Positions 43,598-50,367 of a stretch of 64,000 nucleotides of DNA are shown here, piece by piece; positions within the stretch are counted from its first letter, which is position 1, and the number at the start of each line of letters is the position of its first letter. This DNA is from JACDAE01 sp963717195 (lineage in GTDB: Bacteria; Chloroflexota; Ktedonobacteria; Ktedonobacterales; Ktedonobacteraceae): contig CAVQVR010000017.1 of NCBI GenBank assembly GCA_963717195.1, positions 1-64,000 on the forward strand, written 5' to 3'. Below the pieces are notes generated by a model that did not search any database, was not told the origin of the DNA, and worked only from the letters and a program-made list of their open reading frames with translations. Position numbers and translations under genes: made by a program.

Positions 43598-44946
43598 GCC
43601 TGGACCTCCTTCAATGCGTTTACCAGGAGATCAATATCTTCTTTCGTGCGTGTCTCCGTGACACAGAAGAGCATAGAGTTCTCCATTCCGGCATAACTTT
43701 TGTCTAATGGATATCCACCAAGAATGCCAACCTGCTCAAAATGCTGCTGCAACCGGTCTGTAGAGATGGGCAATTTGATGACAAATTCATCGAAGAAGGG
43801 GCTGCTAAATGCGGCTTCAAAGCCTGGAATGGCTGTGATCTGGCGGAAGGCGTAGTGCGCTTTTTGGAGGCAGAGTTCGCTCATTTCACGGAAGCCCTGT
43901 TTGCCCAGTGCAGCTAGAAAGATGGTGGCACCAACGGCCAGTAACGATTGATTAGTGCAGATATTTGAGGTAGCGCGTTCGCGCCGAATATGCTGTTCGC
44001 GCGTCTGTAGCGTCAAAACATAGCCGGTCTGCTTAGCGCCGCCCTCCTCAATCGTTTGTCCGACGAGGCGTCCAGGCAAAAGGCGCATGAATTTCTGTTT
44101 CGCAGCCATAAAGCCCAGGGCAGGTGCTCCATAACTCATGGTATTACCGAAGCTCATCATCTCGCCAACAGCGATATCAGCGCCATACGTTCCGGGCGGG
44201 GCAAGAATGCCGAGCGAGGCCGGTTCGGTAATGGTGGTTACGAAAAGTGCTTTGCCTTTATGTGCAATCGGTTCAATGGCGTGTACATCTTCGACGTTGC
44301 CAAAGAAGTTTGGTTGTTGGATTACCACAGCGGCGGTGCCTGGGCCAACGGCTGCATCAAGGTCTTCAAGAGAGGTGACGCCGTTGCGAACTGGAACCTC
44401 TTTTACGTTGAAGCCACGCGCGAAGGCGTAGGTCTGTAACACGCGACGGTATTGTGGATCAACCCCCATAGATATTACGACCTCTCCACGCCCACCTGGA
44501 CCGAGGGCCAGTAATACGGCCTCCACCAGGGCGGTTGAGCCATCATAGAGGGAGGCATTAGCAATGTCCAGTCCGGTGACCTGGCAAACCATAGTCTGAA
44601 ACTCGTAGATCGCCTGCAACATACCCTGGCTCACCTCGGGCTGATAGGGAGTGTAGGAAGTAACGAACTCGGAGCGGCGCTGCAGATGGGGAACGATGCT
44701 GGGAATGGCATGATCGTAGGTGCCTGCTCCGAGAAAGGAGATGGTGGTATCAAGATTTTTGTTGCGTGCCGCCATGCTACCTAGCAAGCGTTTCAGGTCT
44801 GGTTCGGAGCGAGCTGGCGGGAGGGCAAGTGGACGGGCCAGGCGTACATTGTCCGGCACTGTTTCCAGCAGATCCTCCATAGAGGAAAGCTCCAGGTGCT
44901 CCAACATGGCCTGTTGTTCTTCCCTGGTATTGGGTACATAGCTCAT
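43594..44946 (-). CDS. gcvPA: Glycine dehydrogenase (decarboxylating) subunit 1
   Basis: A 450-residue subunit of the two-chain P-protein, which together with GcvPB decarboxylates glycine and passes the aminomethyl group to lipoyl-GcvH. It begins with the family-typical MSYVPNTREEQQAMLEHL and contains FLGAGTYDHAIPSIV, TPYQPEVSQGMLQAIYEFQ and YDGSTA; the length is normal. ATG 44946 lies behind GGGGAG at 12 nt; an upstream in-frame start at 45027 would include the leader. The 4-bp ATGA overlap with gcvPB implies coupled translation. A 190-nt leader with mutually exclusive pairing possibilities lies in front. Confidence 0.92.
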   Translation of the reverse strand: MSYVPNTREEQQAMLEHLELSSMEDLLETVPDNVRLARPLALPPARSEPDLKRLLGSMAARNKNLDTTISFLGAGTYDHAIPSIVPHLQRRSEFVTSYTPYQPEVSQGMLQAIYEFQTMVCQVTGLDIANASLYDGSTALVEAVLLALGPGGRGEVVISMGVDPQYRRVLQTYAFARGFNVKEVPVRNGVTSLEDLDAAVGPGTAAVVIQQPNFFGNVEDVHAIEPIAHKGKALFVTTITEPASLGILAPPGTYGADIAVGEMMSFGNTMSYGAPALGFMAAKQKFMRLLPGRLVGQTIEEGGAKQTGYVLTLQTREQHIRRERATSNICTNQSLLAVGATIFLAALGKQGFREMSELCLQKAHYAFRQITAIPGFEAAFSSPFFDEFVIKLPISTDRLQQHFEQVGILGGYPLDKSYAGMENSMLFCVTETRTKEDIDLLVNALKEVQA

Positions 44947-45153
44947 AGTGAGTGAACTCCCCTTAAAATCTAGGAACTCCCCACGGAAGGAATGTTTCCT
45001 TATCCATTGGTATGTAAGGGGAGCCATTGTGTGACAGTTATTTGTTGCAAGTTTCTTTTGCAGGGAGTCAAGGTACAGGTTTGCCCTGGTTGTTTAGCTA
45101 AAGTCCTGGGCACCCGCAAGAGATGCCCTGCTTAGTGTTCTCACTACATTATA
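44947..45153 (-). promoter_or_regulatory. Promoter and structured leader of gcvPA-gcvPB
   Basis: A TATAAT on the minus strand (45148-45153) predicts a leader of about 190 nt. In RNA sense, CUCCCCUU (45023-45016) can pair with the presumed ribosome site AAGGGGAG (44964-44957), 8 bp, or with the GGGGAG copy at 44982-44977, 6 bp. A further stem GGGCA/UGCCC lies nearer the 5' end. I do not see a glycine-riboswitch consensus. Confidence 0.4.
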
Positions 45154-45634
45154 TCGCGTTTTAAGGTTCTCTATCCAGGGGTCCGGTATTAAGGTTTCTA
45201 TCCTTGGGGGGTAAAGAGGGCTGGGGTATTATACAGAGAAATGAGAATAAGTGTAGAAATATGCATGAGTACAAATCTTATAAAACTTCTCACAATCATT
45301 TTACATTATTGCGCTCTTTTTTTGATCTTCCAGGACTATCTTATATGTGTGGGACAGAACAAATACATGTACAGCGGAAAAACTAGTGTGCTTGAAAGAG
45401 AGAATTTCTCACTCCTGAAAAGCACTTCAATTATGAGAAAACACGCTGACCGGGGCAAGGGCAAACAGAGTAGATGCAAGCAACTTTTTGATGATCAATG
45501 AAGAAGATTCTGTGTGCATCATCGACCTCGAAATGCCCACCCCTGGTTGTCTCTCTTGCCGATGTCAGGAGAAGATCTTCTCTGACATGAATAAAATTAT
45601 GAAAGAAGTGTGCGACAACAGGAGGTAATCACTC
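45154..45634. other. Gap upstream of the YflT-like gene
   Basis: About 480 bp with no convincing gene. A near-perfect palindrome with arms ATGTCAGGAGAAGA / TCTTCTCTGACAT (45562-45588, one base unpaired) lies 47 bp before the next start codon and could be an operator or a terminator. Confidence 0.45.
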
Positions 45635-46099
45635 ATGAATAGCGTTACGATACAGAATAAAAAAGAACAGTTGGCTCTCTCGTCTCAGCAGATATTTCCT
45701 GCCAATTCTTATCCACGAAAGTATGTCCATAGTGTGTTCGATGAGCCGCAAGACGCGGCACAAGCTATTCAAGAGTTGCAAAAGCTTGGCTATGATGCTC
45801 AGAACATCCACTTCTTGATGAGCCAGGACTATGTGCGAGCGATTGAACAGGGCGATCCTCAGCAGAGCGGGGTTTTCAATGCGCTCGTACACCTGATCTC
45901 CGCATTCGATTACGGCTTTGCCGATGTGTATATGAATGAGGCGCTGCGAGGAGGTCATCTTCTGGCAGTTCGTCTTTCTCGGTATGAGCAGATAATACAG
46001 GTGCGTGATCTAGTCGTTTCTCATCATGCACGCCTTGTGAAATATATTGGCACATGGACATTTACGGATCTTTCGCCTTCTCTCGCGCATCCAGGTTAA
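45635..46099 (+). CDS. Small stress-protein-like hypothetical (YflT/GSP17M-like)
   Basis: A 154-residue cytoplasmic protein with a strong AGGAGG ribosome site. The central part, VFDEPQDAAQAIQELQKLGYDAQNIHFL, quoted here as FDEPQDAAQAIQEL and LGYDAQNIHFLM, resembles the beta-alpha-beta start of YflT/general stress protein 17M domains, followed by a DYGFADVYMNEALRGGHLL segment where that family has a hydrophobic stretch. No catalytic motif is seen. The palindrome upstream suggests regulation. It lies between gcvPA and gcvH on the opposite strand and splits the glycine cleavage genes. Confidence 0.65.
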   Translation: MNSVTIQNKKEQLALSSQQIFPANSYPRKYVHSVFDEPQDAAQAIQELQKLGYDAQNIHFLMSQDYVRAIEQGDPQQSGVFNALVHLISAFDYGFADVYMNEALRGGHLLAVRLSRYEQIIQVRDLVVSHHARLVKYIGTWTFTDLSPSLAHPG

Positions 46100-46139
46100 T
46101 AAGTTGCTTCAAATGAGGGGTTGAGAAAAGCCTCCCCAC

Positions 46140-46177
46140 CTCCGCTCTCCTCGACACTTTTTGGCGGGAGAGCGGAG
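46140..46177. terminator. Convergent terminator hairpin
   Basis: A perfect 11-bp stem CTCCGCTCTCC (46140-46150) / GGAGAGCGGAG (46167-46177) with a 16-nt loop lies between the YflT-like gene and gcvH, which converge. A TTTT run is in the loop and no long T-tail is present. Confidence 0.65.
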
Positions 46178-46206
46178 TATTAAAAAACCCGTCTCTGAGC
46201 GTGCTT

Positions 46207-46602
46207 TCAGCGGCCCTGGAGATATTTGAGATAGGCATCGGCGTCCAACAAAGCGTCTATCTCGGCGGGGTTAGCGATTTTGACGCGGAGCATCCAGCCT
46301 TTTTCATAAGGGTAGTCGTTAATGAGTTCGGGATGATCCTTCAATTCCTGGTTGACGCTGATGATGTCGCCGCTGATGGGGGAAATAAGTTCGGAGGTAG
46401 CTTTTACCGATTCGATATCGCCAAATTTTGTTTCATGAGTAACGTCCTGTCCGGCATCCCAGGGCAGTTCAACGTAGACGATATCGCCGAGCTGGTCCTG
46501 TGCATAATCGGAGATGCCGATTACTGCTTCAGTGCCCTCGACGCGAACCCATTCGTCGGATGTACTGTATTTTAGATCTTTTGGATGCTTCAGGCTTGCC
46601 AT
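46207..46602 (-). CDS. gcvH: Glycine cleavage system H protein
   Basis: A 131-residue lipoyl carrier protein. The lipoyl-lysine is K67 in FGDIESVKATSE, within the typical H-protein fold; the N-terminal YSTSDEWV and C-terminal EKGWMLRVK are conserved, and the length is normal. It shuttles the aminomethyl group between P- and T-proteins. ATG 46602 follows AAGGGAG. It is downstream of gcvT in the same direction, but the 179-bp gap carries two repeat ends. Confidence 0.95.
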   Translation of the reverse strand: MASLKHPKDLKYSTSDEWVRVEGTEAVIGISDYAQDQLGDIVYVELPWDAGQDVTHETKFGDIESVKATSELISPISGDIISVNQELKDHPELINDYPYEKGWMLRVKIANPAEIDALLDADAYLKYLQGR

Positions 46603-46635
46603 TGTGTGTTAACTCCCTTCGTCTGACTTCTGCAC

Positions 46636-46743
46636 GGGCGCCGTAAACGCAACCCCTACCTGGTCAGATGGACGTTGATAGAACAATAGTTGTTTGTTGA
46701 TCTTTATTTGGACTCCTCTGGGCGTCGTAAACGCGGCCCCTAC
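46636..46743. repeat. Two direct copies of the GTAAACG repeat end between gcvT and gcvH
   Basis: GGGCGCCGTAAACGC...CCCCTAC at 46636-46659 and TGGGCGTCGTAAACGC...CCCCTAC at 46720-46743 lie 84 bp apart in the same orientation, filling most of the gap. Confidence 0.65.
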
Positions 46744-46781
46744 AGTGGCGAGGTTTCAAATGACGATCAACAGAATAGTAG

Positions 46782-47903
46782 TCACCTGGTGCGTTTGTAG
46801 AATGGCAGGGCTACGATCTGGGCGGCGATGAGCTTGCCACGAATGTCGATCTGTACCGCGTTTCCAACAATAGCATGTGCGGCCTCTACATAACCCATGC
46901 CGATATTTTTGCCCACTGAGGGGCCTGGAGCACCACTGGTGAGTGTGCCTATGCGTTGCTCCTCGTCGTAGATAGCGTATCCTCCTCGTGGTATGCCGCG
47001 CTCACGCATTTCGATGCCGATAAGTAGTTTTTGCGGACCTTGCTCTTTTGTCTGGAGCAATGGATCCCTTCCGATAAAACTGCCTTTGTTAAGCTTGACC
47101 GTCCAGCCAAGTCTTGCTTCTAGCGGGTTGGTCTGCTCGTCAAGTTCGTGCCCATATAAGCACAGGCCGGATTCCAGGCGGAGCGTATCGCGTGCACCTA
47201 ATCCTGTGGGAAGCAGTCCTTGAGATTTGCCTGCTGCCAGGAGAGCGTTCCACAATCCAGGGACATCGACGGAAGCGCAGTAGAGCTCGAAGCCGTCTTC
47301 GCCTGTATAGCCCGTACGCGAGATAATACAGTTTACCCCATCAACGGGTGCGGCTGCACAATGGTAGTAGCGTATGGCTGCAAGATCGATCTGTGTGAGA
47401 GGTTGCAGGATAGATAGCGCGGCTGGTCCCTGCAAAGCGAGCAATGCGGTTGTATCCGACTGATCGATGACGGAGACATTGTGAAAATGCGTCGACTGCC
47501 CCTTTACCCACTCAAAATCTCGCGCGATATTGCCCGCATTGACGACCAGCATATAGTGATGCTCGGCGAGGCGGTAGATGAGGAGATCGTCGATTACGCC
47601 ACCTGTGGGAAGACAAAGCTGGGTGTAGAGTGCCTGGTGAATGGCGAGGCGTGCAACGTCGTTGGGGACAAGATATTGTAGAAATGCCAGGGTGTCGTCG
47701 CCCTCAACTTTGAATTCGCCCATATGGCTAACATCGAAAAGACCAGCCTTTGTGCGCACCGCGTGGTGTTCTTCTAAAATGCTACTGTATTGTACGGGCA
47801 TCTCCCAGCCACTAAACTCGACGATGCGGGCACCCAGGGCAAGATGTTGCTCATAAAGTGGAGTACGTTTGAGGTGCGCTGCTGCGTTGTTTTGTGTTGT
47901 CAT
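46782..47903 (-). CDS. gcvT: Aminomethyltransferase (glycine cleavage T protein)
   Basis: A 373-residue folate-dependent enzyme that transfers the methylene group from aminomethyl-GcvH to tetrahydrofolate and releases ammonia. The N-terminal LKRTPLYEQHLALGARIVEF, FDVSHMGEFKVEG, RTGYTGEDGFELY and LRLESGLCLYGHEL segments are GcvT signatures; the length is normal. The start MTTQNNAA is followed by the conserved region, with TGGAG upstream. Its promoter is visible at 47957-47985. It is the promoter-proximal gene of gcvT-gcvH. Confidence 0.95.
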   Translation of the reverse strand: MTTQNNAAAHLKRTPLYEQHLALGARIVEFSGWEMPVQYSSILEEHHAVRTKAGLFDVSHMGEFKVEGDDTLAFLQYLVPNDVARLAIHQALYTQLCLPTGGVIDDLLIYRLAEHHYMLVVNAGNIARDFEWVKGQSTHFHNVSVIDQSDTTALLALQGPAALSILQPLTQIDLAAIRYYHCAAAPVDGVNCIISRTGYTGEDGFELYCASVDVPGLWNALLAAGKSQGLLPTGLGARDTLRLESGLCLYGHELDEQTNPLEARLGWTVKLNKGSFIGRDPLLQTKEQGPQKLLIGIEMRERGIPRGGYAIYDEEQRIGTLTSGAPGPSVGKNIGMGYVEAAHAIVGNAVQIDIRGKLIAAQIVALPFYKRTR

Positions 47904-47956
47904 GAGTATACTCCAGTGTGTTGAGAAGACGGTGTGGCACGTGTATGTCTTGAATC

Positions 47957-47985
47957 ACTATAGCAGATTTTGGTGTTGACGACAA
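47957..47985 (-). promoter_or_regulatory. gcvT promoter
   Basis: A -35 TTGTCG (47980-47985), 17-bp spacer and -10 TATAGT (47957-47962) on the minus strand give a predicted leader of about 45 nt. Confidence 0.65.
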
Positions 47986-48220
47986 TGAGGATGAGGGCGA
48001 GGGATGTTATTTTTCTGAAATCGGTGTTTTTTGTCCGACACCTCATACACCAATGATGATAGGAGTGGATGGGCGACAGGAGACGATGGGATGAGAGGGA
48101 AGAGAACGTGTTGTATCCTCATGAATGATACTCGTTGTCACATTTTGAAGATTTATCCGTCTTCTTCAATAAGATCTTCTTCAAGAACAAAAATAAAAGG
48201 ATTTCTACGAGGAGTTGACC

Positions 48221-49282
48221 ATGTTATTACGTCATATATGCCGTCGGAAAGAGACGAATTCCGAGAGCGAGCAGCAAGAAGGACTCATGCATGGAGAAGA
48301 ATGTCAGGCAAGGATACATGAGGAGCAAGTTCAGCTCGGCACGATTGATCCAGAACAGACGAGCGTTTCTTATCGGGCCAGATCTCAGAGCCGTTTAACC
48401 AGGATAAAACGGATGACATGTACGGTCAGGTCACTGGCCGCCGTACTGATGGTAGGTACATTGATAAGTAGCATGTTTTTGCTACTTACACTGCGTATGC
48501 ATTCTGCGACAGGATCAACAAATCCGTCAACTCAAGTCAAGCCAGCAGGTAAGGTAGTTGCAAAGGTGGAATGGAACGGGCTGACAATGTCAATGAGTCT
48601 TACAGCCGGACCATACTTTTTGGGAGAGCTTGTGGCCGCTGATTTTTCATTAACCAATGGAACGCATCAAACGCTAACTCTGGATGGCGTGTTTAACGGT
48701 AACGGTGCTTCCCCTTGTCCCTTTACATTTATTCTCGCTCAAACAGGTGGGAAGAGCCCGCATTATACACCGTTTACCATGCCTGTTTACATACTATGGA
48801 CCGGAGCTTGTACTATAACTCCACCGCTTGCTCCAGGACGAACTATCACCTATCAATCCTATGAATTATTGACAAGTAGCGGTGATATGACGCTCGTAGG
48901 CAAAGCGAACATCCATTCCGGAGTGCTATTCCCAGTAACTAATCCTGGTCTTCTTTTTGGACACTTCCCAACGCTTCATATTCATGTAATGTCACAGGTA
49001 CCAACCGGTAAGATGCTCAAGATCCATCAGAAAAATTCTGGGGTCGTAATCGATGCCCCACCGGGGATTCATCCGCTGGTTCAGATGTATGTTATCTGCT
49101 ACGGTCCCATCCAGGCCTTTGCTTATGGAAGCGGACATAACTATTGGGACACGACTTCAAGGAATGTGCTGCCAGAGCCAGAATGTTCAGGGAGCGTGCC
49201 GGTTTTGCAATGGAAGTATGCAATCGGAGCTGAAGGGTATGAGGTTGTGCAAGGGCAGTATTCTGGACCATACAATCTATAG
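48221..49282 (+). CDS. Membrane-anchored extracellular protein of unknown function
   Basis: I do not recognise the family. The 353-residue product has a 70-residue charged cytoplasmic N-terminus, one membrane span (about residues 71-93, SLAAVLMVGTLISSMFLL) and a beta-rich extracellular region. That region contains WNGLTMSMSLTAGPYFLGEL and FSLTNGTHQTLTLDG, which read like an Ig-like/carboxypeptidase-regulatory fold, then four cysteines. ATG 48221 has GAGGAG 6 nt upstream. It could be a sensor or surface protein. It stands alone, with a strong terminator downstream. Confidence 0.75.
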   Translation: MLLRHICRRKETNSESEQQEGLMHGEECQARIHEEQVQLGTIDPEQTSVSYRARSQSRLTRIKRMTCTVRSLAAVLMVGTLISSMFLLLTLRMHSATGSTNPSTQVKPAGKVVAKVEWNGLTMSMSLTAGPYFLGELVAADFSLTNGTHQTLTLDGVFNGNGASPCPFTFILAQTGGKSPHYTPFTMPVYILWTGACTITPPLAPGRTITYQSYELLTSSGDMTLVGKANIHSGVLFPVTNPGLLFGHFPTLHIHVMSQVPTGKMLKIHQKNSGVVIDAPPGIHPLVQMYVICYGPIQAFAYGSGHNYWDTTSRNVLPEPECSGSVPVLQWKYAIGAEGYEVVQGQYSGPYNL

Positions 49283-49332
49283 AGAGTTCATTCTCCTGCT
49301 GTTTGCTGCATTGTAGGAAAAGGATCGGTATG

Positions 49333-49376
49333 CAAAGAGTGAGCCTCAAGTTGTGCAACCTGAGGCTCACTCTTTG
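49333..49376. terminator. Strong bidirectional terminator
   Basis: A 16-bp perfect stem CAAAGAGTGAGCCTCA (49333-49348) / TGAGGCTCACTCTTTG (49361-49376), with a further GTTG/CAAC pairing in the loop, lies between two convergent genes. Confidence 0.85.
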
Positions 49377-49406
49377 TGGTAACTCGTTGTAACGCCCGCG
49401 TTGGTG

Positions 49407-49790
49407 TTACTTTCGAGCAGCTTCCTGGAGTGAATGACCCGCATGTTCAAAGGTCTCGATTGCCTGTCCAAAGCGCTCGAAGCTCTGTTTGGTGGCGTTC
49501 TCCACTCCTTCGAGCATCTGCTGATAGGCGATGAACGGAGCGTTGAAAAGGCTCATGGAGGACACGGAGACCTGGGAATCCTCTTGCTGTCCCCACTGCT
49601 CCATCAGGAAGCGTGTCTCTTCCATCTGGCTCTTGAGCAACCCGATCGTACTCTCAAAGAGATTTTGGGTATACTTCAGGTTACGTTCTTGAGCGGCAGC
49701 AAGATGCTTTGCCAGTGCCTGGGTATTACGGACGTACTGTTCTTGTACCGCTGCTGCGGTGTTTGTGATGTTATTTGCTGATGTGGTCAT
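49407..49790 (-). CDS. Phasin-like coiled-coil protein
   Basis: A 127-residue all-helical protein rich in Gln, Glu and Ala: NTQALAKHLAAAQERNLKYTQ and SLFNAPFIAYQQMLEGVENA, resembling the amphipathic helices of phasins that coat polyhydroxyalkanoate granules. No PHA synthase is in the window, so a granule role is inference. Start 49790 has AAAGGA upstream; longer frames would run through the promoter at 49994-50023. The predicted leader is about 195 nt. Confidence 0.65.
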   Translation of the reverse strand: MTTSANNITNTAAAVQEQYVRNTQALAKHLAAAQERNLKYTQNLFESTIGLLKSQMEETRFLMEQWGQQEDSQVSVSSMSLFNAPFIAYQQMLEGVENATKQSFERFGQAIETFEHAGHSLQEAARK

Positions 49791-49993
49791 CTTGTGATGA
49801 TCCTTTCTATGTGGTAAGTCAGGGGCATGGCATACGGTTTCTAAACGGTCAGAGCGCCGTGGTCGTATCCCTGGCTCCTCGTCAAATCGAGCGAGGAGAT
49901 GTGAAGTGGCATTGCTGGGAGAATACAGAAGCAGGGAGTGCCGAAGCTGTTCCTGGAGGAGGTAAGAGCGACGATGCTCTTTTTCCTGATTAC

Positions 49994-50023
49994 AGTATAG
50001 CATAATTAAGTACTATCTGTCAA
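49994..50023 (-). promoter_or_regulatory. Promoter of the phasin-like gene
   Basis: On the minus strand a perfect -35 TTGACA (50018-50023), 18-bp spacer and -10 TATACT (49994-49999). Confidence 0.75.
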
Positions 50024-50367
50024 GTAGAGCAAAAATATAATTGTCATATAAACGATGCTCAACAATTGCAAGGAGCAGAAACGGAAGATGATACCTCGAA
50101 AATTGAGACAGCGATTTTGTGGAAGTGTATTTCCGGGGTTTAGATCTATTTATTTTGCGATTTTTTCCTGCGGAAGGAAGAGCGAGACGGCAACCGTTCT
50201 TTCCCACTTTTATTGTATCACTTCCTGTCTACTAGCACACTGCCCTTTTGGACGATTTTTTTTGGCGTTCTTTCTCCTATACTCAGATGGAAGCGACGCC
50301 ACTCTGGCTCACTCGCGGTGAAAGCTCTCCTTAAGCGAGAAATCTGTTCTATTAAAGGAGGAAACGT
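50024..50367. other. Leader region of rph
   Basis: About 340 bp, AT-rich, no gene. It must contain the rph promoter, but I cannot assign a convincing -35/-10 pair. A CTCGC...GCGAG pairing (about 50310-50340) just before the AAAGGAGG ribosome site may form a stem. No 19-bp rifamycin-associated palindrome of the actinobacterial type is visible. Confidence 0.4.

Noticed and set aside
44947..45153. Classical glycine riboswitch upstream of gcvPA
   Set aside because: The conserved glycine aptamer cores are not visible, only possible alternative pairings.
45204..45501. Overlapping short plus-strand frames before the YflT-like gene
   Set aside because: No ribosome sites, composition unlike a protein, and two overlapping frames of equal quality.
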